From Notamacropus eugenii (lineage: Eukaryota; Chordata; Mammalia; Diprotodontia; Macropodidae), in assembly GCF_028372415.1 (NCBI RefSeq), contig NC_092876.1, positions 63,020,885 to 63,084,884 on the forward strand: 64,000 nt of DNA, read 5' to 3'. Below are positions 22,706 through 32,216 of this stretch, piece after piece. How positions within the stretch are numbered: the first letter of the stretch is position 1; each line of letters starts with the position of its first letter. Under the pieces are notes generated by a model that was not told where the DNA came from, did no database searches, and was given only the letters and a program-made list of their open reading frames with translations. The position numbers were made by a program, and so were the translations under genes.

Positions 22706-22817
22706 ATGGATCGGCTGTGGGGTCGGTGCACGCCGCTGCCGCTGCCCCTACCGCCGCCGCCGCTGCTGCTGCTGTTGCTGCCGCCGCTGCTGCTGCCCCT
22801 GGTCTCTGCTGTGGAAG
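22706..22817 (+). CDS. EPHB2: First coding exon, signal peptide of an Eph-type receptor (EPHB2 best fit)
   Basis: The ATG has A at -3 and G at +4, a strong start context, and no in-frame ATG lies upstream within the open frame. The exon encodes 37 residues plus one base: a short N-region (MDRLWGRC), a Pro/Leu-rich hydrophobic core (about residues 10-33), then V-S-A before V-E, a plausible signal peptidase site. It ends GTG-GAA-G followed by GTAAGT, a phase-1 donor. Known family: EPHB genes have a first exon that stops just after the signal peptide in phase 1, and EPHB2 mature protein starts VEE. EPHB2 is favoured over EPHB1 (MEE), EPHB3 and EPHB4 (LEE) by the AVE ending and the M-x-x-L-W start recalled from the chicken protein. 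The at least 41-kb first intron also argues against the compact EPHB3 gene. The tyrosine kinase and ligand-binding exons lie outside the window. Another receptor with a phase-1 signal-peptide exon remains possible. Confidence 0.6.
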
Positions 22818-22823
22818 GTAAGT
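22818..22823 (+). other. Splice donor of exon 1
   Basis: The junction reads GAAG/GTAAGT, a near-perfect match to the mammalian donor consensus. It leaves the coding frame in phase 1. The next exon must begin with two bases completing a Glu or Gly codon. Confidence 0.8.
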
Positions 22824-22849
22824 GCGATGGGGGAGGGGGAGAGAGGCGA

Positions 22850-22882
22850 GGGGAGGGCGGCCGGGGGGCCTGGGGCGGGGGG
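22850..22882 (+). other. G-quadruplex motif just after the splice donor
   Basis: Five runs of three or more G (22850-53, 55-57, 63-68, 72-75, 77-82) are separated by loops of 1-5 bases on the non-template strand. This satisfies the usual G4 rule and starts about 30 bp inside intron 1. Confidence 0.7.
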
Positions 22883-23062
22883 CCGAGCCGGCGCCCCCCT
22901 ACCCCTATCTCTCACCCCCTCCTCATTCGTCTTCCTGCAAAGTTTGCTTAGGGGCAAACTGTCTCCTCCGGGCTGGGGCAGGTGGCAATGCATCGGGGAG
23001 GTGTGTCTGGAGTTTAACCTCCTCTCCCGAAGGCGGTGGAGAGGAAAGGAGAGGGTGGCTGG

Positions 23063-23114
<52 letters not shown>

Positions 23115-23168
23115 GTGTGGGGGGTGTATGTGTGTGTGTGTAAGGAGGCGGGGGTGGGGGGGGGGGGG
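23063..23168 (+). repeat. (TG)n tract followed by a G13 run
   Basis: A near-pure TG tract of about 40 bp passes into TATG/TG-rich sequence, then a G-rich stretch with a 13-G run at 23,156-23,168. It lies 250 bp after exon 1. TG tracts can adopt Z-DNA and are usually length-polymorphic. Confidence 0.9.
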
Positions 23169-23644
23169 AGAGAGCAGGAGGACACTGGAGGCTCTGATTG
23201 ACTGTACCAGAAGGGAGGAGAAGGGACCATCTTGCCAAAGCTTTGTAGCTTGGCCAGCTCCGCGGAGCGCTTGGCTAGAGCGAGGGCCGGGGCTGGGGGG
23301 TGGGGGGGAGGGATAACGTTCCTGGCCCTCTAGGGGAAGAGCTGCCCGCGCCCGGCTCCCTCCGTGGGCAAGCCGGGGGTGGGGTGTAGGAGGAGGACTA
23401 GGAGGAGATGCCCAGAGCAAATTCGAGGCTCCCGAAGGAGCTTGGATGGAGGAAGGAAAGTTTGATGGCTGAGAAAGTGCTTAATGGGAGCTTATCCCTG
23501 AGAATAAGCCCGGGGGCCCCAGGTACCAGGAAAGATACACTGAGCAAATAAGGAAGAAAAGCCTCTAAGGTGCCCGAAACTGCTTGGATTCGTAACTGGA
23601 GCCCCTCGGACCAGTCCGGATCAGAATCCGAGGCTCACACAGCT

Positions 23645-23830
23645 GTAAGGGGCCTTAGAATGTGGGAGCTGGGAGGGACCTCAGAACACGCAATGTTCGT
23701 CCTGAAAGCGTTCTTAGAACACAGAATGTTTGCTAGCGCTTAGAGGGAATCTCAGACATAGACTATTCAGGCGGAGGGTATTCGAGCTGGAAGACACCTC
23801 ACTGAGTTCGACCTCCTCCTGTGAGTGTGA
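23645..23830 (-). repeat. L3/THER1-tail array and SINE remnant
   Basis: About three diverged units (CTTAGAACACAGAATGTTTG type) at 23,645-23,760 run into a THER1-like reverse remnant. 23,391-23,644 holds nothing recognised. Confidence 0.65.
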
Positions 23831-25030
23831 TGATTGCCAGGGGCTCGACTTTACAATAGGACCCCTCCCCGGTCCTGCTTTGGAACTCTGCTTTGGAAAG
23901 ATGGTTCATAAGACTCTTGGCCATAAAGTGTCTCTGGGTGTTAGCATCCAGACCCTCCCTCCCATCTCACCACGGTCCAACTGGCTGAAAAACTCCCCAT
24001 CATGATGGAGGCCCATGAAACTCTCACCAGCTGCCATCATGCCCAGCTGGGCAGTGCCTGCTCCCCTCCCTTCTCAAGGCAGAGGGGAGCTTTTCTTGGG
24101 TTTTCCTTAGAGCATCCCTGTGAGGTCAATGCTCATGACCTGAAAGATGTGGTGATCAGCCACCAGAATTGTCCCCTGGATACCAGGTGTTAATCCCAAA
24201 TAGAAAGTTAGTAGGACAGGGCAGGTCTGTCAAGCTCTGAGGGGCATAATGGGAGAGCTAGCGACAGGGCCTCTCCTGGGTCTTATTCATCCTCTGTGGG
24301 CCAGGACCCTCCCCCATCCCAGTTATGCCTCACAAGGGTTATGGCAGGGGTGATACCCCCCTCTTTTTTTTCTATCAACAAATGCTGTTTCAACTAGAAA
24401 ACTGAGTTGCTGCCTTTGAAAAGAGAAAGATTGGGCTCTTCTGTCATAACTTCAATTTCTCCCTACTTAATGAGAGCTTAGGGGCTGGTAGAGGATTTGG
24501 GAAACTTTCCCTGGATGGCAGCCAGTGGAATCCACAGCCCGGACCAAGGACCCAGGACCAAGAGAGTCCATCCTGTCTGCTAGGAGCAGTCCGACTGCTT
24601 GGCGGTTTCCCATTGCTGGGCTGCTGGGGTATTAGGAGACCACGGGATCTGGGTGTGGAGGTTTAGACCAAGGCCAGGCCGCTGGGTTTCTCTGGAATGG
24701 GGATGAGGTACCACTTATTAACTCGGGCTTTGGGGAAATGACTCATGGATTGGCTTGCTATAGGTTGTGCTGTTTACGGTATTATGGAAGCTTGGCATAA
24801 ATATTGCTATTTGTGTTAGAGTAAGCAGAGCTGGAGGGGAGGAAAATTGGCCACTTGGACTGCGATAGCAGTCTGGGTGTGTTTTTAATTATGGCAGGGT
24901 GGATGGTCACGGTTGTCTATCCATCTGTCCGTCTGGGTCAGTAGCAGCTCTGAGGGTAGCAGGGACACTGGAAGATGGCAGGTTCTAACCTGGGTGGGCC
25001 AGACCCCACAGAGGGGTGGGCATAATGCCC
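23830..25030. other. Repeat-poor block, start of intron 1
   Basis: About 1.2 kb with no recognised repeat, 1-2.2 kb after exon 1. It includes A/T-rich motifs such as GGCATAAATATTGC (about 24,795). This position often holds intronic enhancers, but nothing in the sequence proves it. Confidence 0.45.
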
Positions 25031-25965
25031 ACTGGATGATAGGAATGAAAGTTGAAAGCTACCTCAAAGTCCATTCAATTCATCACCCTAAAATACGTAC
25101 ATGTTGTATGGATGAGGAAACTGAGGTTCTGAGAAGTGACTTTAGTGAGTCCAAAGACACACAAAATAGGGGGAGGAAGCTGAGTGGGGTGGGGTGGGGT
25201 GAGGATAAGCATTGATTAAGTACCTTCACATCCAGGCACTTTGAAAAACACTTTACGGATATTACCTCATTGTATCTTAGGCTTATAGATTGAGTCAGAA
25301 GAGACCTTAAAGACCATTTCATCTGTTATCTTTTTTATAGATAAGGAAACTGAGGCAAAAGAAGTTAAGTGGCTTGCCCAGGGTTACACTTATAGTTAGT
25401 AAGTGACTAAGGCAGGATTCAAACCCAGGTCTTCCTGACTCCAAGTCCAGGGTTGTTTCCTCTACAGATTGCAAACCCAGATTCCCTGACTATTAATTAC
25501 TTTTTCTCCAATGCTGACTTTGTATAATAATGATTCCTTCTTCCATAGACCTTGTACGGTTTGGATAGTGTTTCCACACCTGCTCTATGAAGGATTTAAA
25601 CTGAGGTTCTTCTGCTCCAAACCCAGTGCTTTTTATTTTACACCACCCAGCAGCCCCTTGTCTGGAGAGGGGAGCAGATGACACCATAGATCTGCAGGGA
25701 ACATCCCTCTTGCCATCTGGTCTCAGGCTCCTTCCCATTTCTTCATAAACATCTAAGAGTTGAGTCCTTTAGTAAAAAATAAAGCTCAAAAGTGAGGAGA
25801 TGAAGAAAAGGCAATATAGTTTCCTAGAGAGAATACCAGCCTGGGAGTCTGGAGATCTGGGTTCTAGTCTTACCTTTTTTGGTGACTTTCTGTATAATCT
25901 CAGCCAAATCATTCCTGTCTAGGTCTCAGTTTCATTCTCTGCAAAATGGAGATAATAATACTTGC
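25030..25965. repeat. Cluster of MIR SINEs
   Basis: Reverse MIRs at 25030-25165, 25210-25455 and 25530-25660, forward MIR 5' half at 25800-25965. Confidence 0.75.
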
Positions 25966-26049
25966 CTTGTTATCAATATAATTTGTAGCCTATGGAAAGA
26001 AGGCAAATGTGTACTAGACCTAGCCCCACCAGCAAAGGCAATCGTTAAA

Positions 26050-26440
26050 TTTTCTATTTGAGCATTTATAACTTAGAAATCAGCAAGTGTTACAAATTAG
26101 GACTTGGCTTGTTGTTTTGTTAATTTTCTAGACTTAAGAAAGTGGTAGAGAAAATGGTACTAATGAAAATTAAATTTTAAAGTATGATGGGTACATTTTC
26201 CCCCTCCAAGAGCTGGTTGTTAAACATTTACCAGCACACCCCTGTCCCCTTCACATACTTTATGTTCCAGTCAAACTGCCTCTCACCTCCGAACCTTTTT
26301 AAGACAGGTACTTCCTCCCCAAAGCTTCCTTTTAGGCTTAGCACAAGTGCCACTTTCCATCCAGAGTCTTAAAAATTAAAAGTGTATGGTTACACTTTTT
26401 TTGGAGATCCATTTATCAAATATTTAACAGCGCATTCTTG
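26050..26440 (+). repeat. Family B repeats flanking an L2 piece
   Basis: Family B at 26050-26245 (AAGAAAGTGGTAGAGAAAATG, GGTTGTTAAACATTTACC) and again at 26358-26440. An L2 internal fragment (TTATGTTCCAGTCAAACTGC) lies between. Confidence 0.6.
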
Positions 26441-26830
26441 GAAAAAGATCCCCGTTCCTCCATCCTTTTGTGAACTGTTTGTTATTTTTGAGCTGGAGGT
26501 CTGTGTCATCCTAGGGAGGCTGGGAACTTATCTGAAATGCAGTCCTGTTCACTTGAAGAGGCCCTGAGCCACAGTGTTCAGGGTGGACCCTAAGTGGAAG
26601 CTGGGGACATTTGGTCTCCTTCTGCACTTAGAATTGGCAGGAGAAGCCTCTCTGGTGCCTTATCTCACTCTTCCTGATATCAGCTATTTGTGTTTCTGTC
26701 CATCCTTCCCTCCCCCCCCCCCCCCCAGAAAGGTCTTTTAAAGCCTGGTCTGGATATCTCATTGTTTCCCTAGCCCTGTGGCACAGTGCTTCTCACATAG
26801 TAGGTATTTGTTTGTTTTACCCAGTAGCTC
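26441..26830 (+). repeat. Unassigned DNA, C15 run, L2 tail
   Basis: 26,441-26,710 is unassigned. A 15-C run lies at 26,712-26,726. An L2 3' tail (CTTCTCACATAGTAGGTATT) lies at 26,755-26,825. Confidence 0.65.
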
Positions 26831-26889
26831 TATTTTTAGCACCCTCTGTGCTTGGCTATTCATTGGCTAGAGTATGAAGGGACCTAGTA

Positions 26890-27225
26890 TGTAGAATGTT
26901 AAAAGGCAGACTGTCTGAGCAGGGAGGGGCCATAGAACACAGAATGTCAGAACTAGAGGTGGGGCTTAGAACACAGAATGTCAGAGCTGGAAGGAACCTT
27001 AGAACATGGAATGTCAGAATTGGAGAGAATCGTAGAATATAGAATGTGATAGGATAACTTAGAGATCATCTCGGCCCTTCTACCCCCTATTTTCCAGACC
27101 AGGAAACTTTAGTTCAAAGAAGGGATTTCCTTGAGAGTCTATAGTCAGTTAGTACCAGAGCTAAGACTCAGATTCAGGTCCCTTGCCTCATAGACTGAGG
27201 TTCTTTCCATGATGATGTACTACCT
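26890..27225 (-). repeat. L3/THER1-tail array joined to a reverse SINE
   Basis: Five or six units of about 32 bp (AGAACACAGAATGTCAGAGC) end at 27,050, where a reverse MIR/THER1 starts and runs to 27,225. This is the same join of array and element as at 3.2 kb, in mirror orientation. Confidence 0.8.
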
Positions 27226-27305
27226 TGGATGATGTCAAGCTGGTTTCTTAGAAGACCTGGCCTCCATTTTGTAGTGATGATAGGCTTTGAGCAGTGAGTT
27301 TGGTA

Positions 27306-27525
27306 GTGTTACTGTTTCATTTCAGTCGTGTGTCATCCTTTATGACCCCATTTGAGGTTTTCTTGGCAGATATACTGGTGTGCTTTGGCATTTCCTTCTC
27401 CAGCTCATTTTATAGATTAGGAAACTGAGCCAAACAGCTAGTAAGTGCCTGAGGCTGGATTTGAATTCAGATCTTCCTGACCCCAACCAGGAGCTTTATC
27501 CATTGCTGTATCTGACCTTGGTGTA
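27306..27525 (-). mobile_element. MAR1-type marsupial SINE
   Basis: Reverse copy (CCATTTGAGGTTTTCTTGGC, CATTTTATAGATTAGG), somewhat truncated at the head. Confidence 0.8.
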
Positions 27526-27720
27526 GCTCTTCCTAATTGGCTGAGCCTTGAAGCTCAGGAGATAAGGACCAGTCCCATCAGTGTGATCTTACTTGGAAAA
27601 GAAAGCCTAAAAACACTTTAGAGACTTCTCCAACAGGAAGAAACTCCTTTAGACTGCATGAACTCATCAAATGGTCTTACCAGGTTGAGAACTGACAAAA
27701 CTCTGTGCTGTTCTATATAA

Positions 27721-28010
27721 CGTGTGTATGTGTGTGTGTATGAGAGAGAGAGAGAGGGAGAGAGAGAAGAGAAAGAGTAGAGAAAAAAGAGAGAGGAGAG
27801 GGAGAGAGAGAGAGAGGGAAAGGGAGAGAGGGAAAGGGGGGGAGAGAGAGAGAGAACAGAGAGAGGGAGAAATGAGAAAGAGAGCACTTGGAGGAAATGA
27901 AGCAAATTTTATTTGTTCTTTCAACAAGTGTTTATTGAATGAAATACATAACCCTGTTCATAGCATTATATCCAGTTTCCCCAAAGTCTCAAAGCTTAAA
28001 ACTGTACCAC
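27721..28010 (+). repeat. GA-rich microsatellite and family A start
   Basis: TG repeats pass into a purine tract (GA, GGA, GAAA) at 27721-27886. A family A start (CAAGTGTTTATTGAATGAAA) follows. Confidence 0.8.
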
Positions 28011-28093
28011 AACTTTTGAGATTCCTTAGTAGATATGCCTCAAAGAGTTGTCTAAGGTTCAGAAAGGCTGGATAGTAGGTCAGAGATTATTTA

Positions 28094-28278
28094 CAGAAGT
28101 AAGGAACCTGCAGCCTTGAGGCCATATGTGGCCCTCTAGGTCCTCAAGAGCTGCCCTTTAACTGAATCCAAACTTCACAGAACAGATCCCCTTAAATAAA
28201 TGGATTTGCTCTGTAAAACCTGATTCAGTCAAAAGGCCACACTCAAGAACCTAGAAGGCCACATGTTCCCCACTCCGG
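28094..28278 (+). mobile_element. hAT-type MITE with terminal inverted repeats
   Basis: An element of about 185 bp. Its left part (GGAACCTGCAGCCTTGAGGCC) is an imperfect inverted repeat of its right part (GGCCACATGTTCCCCACTCC). Internal arms (AGAACAGATCCCCTTAAATA / GGATTTGCTCTG) also pair. No exact 8-bp duplication is left. Confidence 0.7.
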
Positions 28279-28280
28279 TA

Positions 28281-28618
28281 AGAGAATGGAATTCTTGACT
28301 TGGAGGCAGGAAGACCTGGTTTCAAATCTTATTTAACACTTTGGGGGATATAAATGATAATGATAGCTCACACTTGAATGGCACTTTACATACACCACAC
28401 TTTCCTTACCACTGTAAGACAGGGTATCCAGTTATTATGTAAATAGCTCTAGGCCCCCCAACCAGCCTCTACCATGTAAGCTGTCAGAAGGCAGGGATTG
28501 TTTCATTATTGCAATTTTTTTCCATCCCAAGTACCCGGCACAGAGCACACACATATTAGGCAGCTACTAAATCCTTGTGGGTTAACTGATCGATAAATGT
28601 TTATTGAATTGAACTATC
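28281..28618 (+). repeat. MIR fragments and L2 3' end
   Basis: Forward MIR at 28281-28345, reverse MIR at 28350-28430, L2 3' end at 28440-28618 (AAGGCAGGGATTGTTTC, GATAAATGTTTATTGAATTG). Confidence 0.7.
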
Positions 28619-28680
28619 CCCATTTTATAGATGGGGAAACAGTTCAGTTCAACAAAGGATTATCAAGCACTTACTGTGTG

Positions 28681-28905
28681 TTTTTGTTGTAGGTTTTCAG
28701 TCATATCTGACTTTTTGTGATCCCATTTGGTTCTTTCTTGGCAGGGATATTGGCGTGGTTTGCCATTTCCTTTTCCAGCCCATTGTATAGATGAGCAAAG
28801 TGAGGCAAATAGGGTTAAGTGACTTAACCAGGGTCCCGCAGCTAGTAAGTGTCTGGGGCCAGATTTGATCTCAGGTTTTTCTAACTCTAGGACCAGGGCT
28901 CTTAA
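28681..28905 (-). mobile_element. MAR1-type marsupial SINE
   Basis: Reverse copy, head slightly truncated (TTCAGTCATATCTGAC, GGATATTGGCGTGGTTTGCC). Confidence 0.8.
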
Positions 28906-28944
28906 TGTGTCTTAAAGGAAGCTAGTTAATGTTTATATACCATT

Positions 28945-29345
28945 TTAAAGTTGCTCAGATTCAAGCCCTGCGGTTTACAACCTGTATAACCTCGGGCCAG
29001 TCACTTAACCTAGAAAACAGAGTGGATAGAATGTTGGACCTAGAGTCAGAAAGACCCAAATTTAGAGTTAGGAATCCCTCTGAGATGAGTTCAAATCCTG
29101 CCTTGGATACTTGTTATAACCCTGGGCAAGTCATTTATCCTCTTCCTCAGTTTCTATATCTGAAAAATTGGCATAATAATAGCACCCACCTCCCAGGGTT
29201 GTTGTAAAGATCAGATGAGATAATATTTGTAAAGTGCCTTGCAAACTTTAAAGTGCTGTATAAATAGTAGCTATTATTAATAACCTAGAGCCTCAGTTTC
29301 TTCACCTGTAAAATGATGACTGGATGGCCTCTGAGTCACACTAGG
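28945..29345 (+). repeat. MIR split by a younger THER1/MIR
   Basis: The host MIR 5' part (28945-29014) continues at 29281 (CCTCAGTTTCTTCACCTGTA). A full-length THER1/MIR at 29015-29280 lies between perfect 9-bp copies of TAACCTAGA (29,006-29,014 and 29,281-29,289). Confidence 0.85.
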
Positions 29346-29349
29346 CTCT

Positions 29350-29712
29350 TATTTAGGCCCCGCAACAGCCTTGTCAGGAAGATACTACAGATGTTGTAAC
29401 TGCCCTGTTCTCCATGAACAAAATGGAGCTCAGAGATCTTAGTGAAACTTTGAAATGGTCACGCAGTGAATGAGTATCTGTGTTGGAGGTGAGATTCAAA
29501 GCCGCTTCTCTTCTGAGCCCATCTCCAACATTTTTTTCTGCTATCTCTTGGCTCTACAGTCCCATTGCTAATGAGTGTCAGCAGTGGGATTGGTGTCCTG
29601 GATCCAAGTCCAGAATCTTTTCCTTCTGCCAAAGAATTAGACAAGGTTCCCCACCCTCAAGGATCTCATGGTCTGATTAGGGAGAGAGAGGCACATGTGA
29701 TAATATGTGTAT
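29350..29712 (-). repeat. Reverse MIR and short unassigned DNA
   Basis: Reverse MIR remnant at 29350-29560. The rest is unassigned. Confidence 0.6.
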
Positions 29713-30022
29713 GTGTTTGTCCTTCATTGCCCAAAGAAGACCATACCATCAGAGAAATGATGACGTGACTTGCACTTGACTTTGTTTTGAGTGAGGGAGG
29801 GCTGTGCAGGTCACCAGCCTCACTTCTCCTCCAGAGCCATCTGAATCCAGTGACCAGGTATTCATCAGGATGACTAAAGATGACCCAGGATGAGGCAATT
29901 GGGGTTAAGTGACTTGCCCAAGGTCACACAGCTAGTGAGTGTCAAGGGTCTGAGGTGAGATTTGAATTCAGGTCCTCCTGACTCCTGCACTAGTCCTCTA
30001 TCCACTGCACCACCTAGCTGCC
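29713..30022 (-). mobile_element. Long MAR1-type SINE with LINE-like tail
   Basis: Read on the minus strand it starts with the head GGGCAGCTAGGTGGTGCAG, carries the CORE, then a body segment (GGGAGGGCTGTGCAGGTCAC on the + strand). It ends with a tail (GTCCTTCATTGCCCAAAG on the + strand) that resembles the 3' end of the LINE at 30,935. Confidence 0.75.
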
Positions 30023-30109
30023 CTGTGTGATATCATACATAAGCAGAGAAGCTGTGGGTAAGGGTAAGGGCAGAGTACCATGGGCAGTGTCCAGATGTCA
30101 AGTACTGTA

Positions 30110-30930
30110 TGATTTTGGAAGAGGAACTCCCTTTTAGCAAGAGCATAGCGGGGATGGCTAGAATCCAGGCAGACTTCCTGGAGCAGGGAACACATGAACC
30201 AGATGACTTAGAATAAATCAAATTTCAGTTGGAGAGGTGGACAGTAGGGGATTCTAGATGGAGGTGAGTAGCATGATGAAAGGTGCTAAGACAGGAAAAG
30301 TTGGGATTTGAAAAAGATCAGCTTGGGTGGACAGTAAGAGTCATAACCACCCTAATTTATACAGCAATTTATAACCTGCAAAAGACTTTGCATGCATTAC
30401 TTCATTCAGTCCTCATGAACAGCCCGTAAGTGGAAGGAGGCAATACAAATTTCATTCTTCTTGTCACTGGTATAATCAGAAGGACCCCTCATCCCATTGC
30501 CTTCCCGTGGAACCATCTTCTCTCTTTGAAAAGTGCCTTGGTTCTTTTTTTGTTTTGTTTTGTTTTGTTTTAGGGCTTGCATCCCACCATAAAGAAGCAG
30601 AGTGCACCATGGGCAGTGCCCCAGTCTACTGGGCATGGGCATGGGGCAGGGGAGGGAGAACACCCTCCATTATTCCTGTTCTATCTCCATTGTACCAGCC
30701 CAAGGTTCCATGGCAAGCCAATGGCAGAACTGAGATTTAAACCCTAGAATCTTGCCCCCAGGTCCAGCAATCTTCCCATAATACCCTGCTCTATCGGTTA
30801 GCTACAGTGTTTCCTTTTCTTTGTACGTAGCTGTATGTTGTCTCCCCATTAGACTGTGAATTCCTTGAAGAAAGGGACTGCCTTTTGCCTTTCTCTGTAT
30901 CCCTTGTGCTTAGCAGAATGCCCAGTGTTG
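30110..30930. repeat. Family A, MIRs, TTTTG tract, L2 3' end
   Basis: Family A piece at 30110-30310, reverse MIR pieces at 30330-30450 and 30690-30795, a (TTTTG)n tract at 30543-30571, and a forward L2 3' end at 30805-30930 (GACTGTGAATTCCTTGAAG). Confidence 0.65.
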
Positions 30931-30934
30931 GCTG

Positions 30935-31297
30935 GTTGGTTGCTGTCCTTTGTGCTCTAAGAGGACCAAAATGACATCACTCTGATAAAGTCAAGTTTCA
31001 ATGTGTCCCACTGTGGCTGATCAGACCAATACAAGCTCAGAATGAGGTACCACAGATTGGGCCCAAATAGTCCATGTGAACATTTGGGGTGGTTACCCCA
31101 AATTTGCACATCCCATGATTCCTTTGTGCTGTTTCAATTCCGCTTTGCTCACAGAGCACAGCACCTTTTCTGATATGAGAATGCCATGCTGAGCAGTCTT
31201 GAGCCAGTGTCTCCTATGTCACACAGTCAAATCCAGAGTTCTTGGGAGAGACCTTGAGAGTGTCCTTGTATGGCTTCTTCTGATCTCCTGCCCTGTG
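30935..31297 (-). mobile_element. Non-LTR LINE 3' end
   Basis: On the minus strand a short segment decodes as QKKPYKDTLKVSPKNSG, which matches the QKKRYKDTLK-type C-terminus common to many non-LTR LINE ORF2 proteins. The 3' tail then reads, on the + strand, GTCCTTTGTGCTCTAAGAGG. L2-like sequence resumes at about 31,300, so the LINE seems inserted in an L2 end. The clade is not resolved. Confidence 0.6.
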
Positions 31298-31394
31298 TGA
31301 GTATGTGCTTAATACTTAATGAATAACTGAGAAGAATTGGTTTGGTTTTTTGAGCCTTTCTGATTTCTCACCTCCATTCCCTCTTTCCTGGTCT

Positions 31395-32030
31395 AAGAAT
31401 ATATAATAACAATTGACATTTCTATAATGTTTTACGATTTACAAAGTATTCTCCTCATAGTATCCTTGCTTCCTTCTGATGACTCCAGGAGCTCCTTTCT
31501 TGTCCTATGACCTTTTATCTTCTGTGTGCCTCCCAACTGACTCCTCTTAGTACAAATATTATCACCCCCATTTTCCAGAGGGGAGAACTGAGGTTCAGAG
31601 AAGGGAAATTACTCATCTAGGGTCATGCCTTTGTAAGAATTGGAATTCAGACTTGAACTTAGGACTTTTAACTTCAAGTCCTTTATTCTTTGTACTGATG
31701 CTGACAGGCCTAGCAGCTGCTCCCCTGGTGTGGTTTGGGAATCTTTCCCAGTTTTATCTCCCCTAATCTAGCAAGACATTCAACACCGGGAAGTGTTGGG
31801 GCTACATTTCCTCTTCATTCCCAATTCTCCTCCCCGCCATCCACCACTTAATTTGGGACCAGCCCCAGGATTAGCCAAACCAGGCCAAAAGCTCTTATTA
31901 CATGGTCTCATTAGTTTAGATAAGTAGCCTGACAGAAGTTTATGGAACAGGAGGAAGGAATGATGAATCATCGAGTCAGAATTGCATGGATCAGAGAAGA
32001 TGAACCTGGTCCTATGTCACTGGGGTATGC
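31395..32030 (-). repeat. MIR in two parts, then unassigned DNA
   Basis: Reverse MIR sequence at 31395-31460 and 31555-31700 with non-MIR DNA between. 31,701-32,030 is unassigned. Confidence 0.55.
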
Positions 32031-32216
32031 ATGCATGTGAGTGTATGCATACAAACACCTGCTCATGTGCATGTATTTATAAGCACACATATGTTTATGT
32101 GTATGTGGTGTTCTCATGTACATGCATGTGTATGCGCACTTATGGTATATGTGTACTGTATATTATGTATACAAATGAATATCATAGAATGTACTATGCA
32201 CATGCACATACACATA
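32030..32216 (+). repeat. Degenerate TG/CATG/TATG microsatellite
   Basis: Irregular ATGTGTATG- and CATGCATG-rich sequence. It continues beyond the Tigger-like element (32,549-32,590), so the element landed inside it. Confidence 0.75.

Larger units (their letters stand above)
21570..23390 (+). promoter_or_regulatory. CpG-island promoter and 5' UTR region
   Basis: CpG dinucleotides, rare elsewhere, are dense here, and common repeats are absent up to the TG tract at 23,063. A GC/KLF-type box (GGGGGCGTGG) lies at about 21,715, and C-rich or G-rich Sp/KLF-like tracts are frequent. There is no convincing TATA box, so dispersed initiation is expected. The transcription start cannot be placed from sequence; anything from about 22,200 to 22,680 would give a GC-rich 5' UTR ahead of the ATG at 22,706. 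Long open frames here on both strands are products of GC richness. Confidence 0.85.

Noticed and set aside
22748..23420. Minus-strand frames of 160-165 codons over exon 1 and the TG tract.
   Set aside because: They consist of translated (CA)n, poly-Pro and poly-Gln/Arg sequence from simple repeats.
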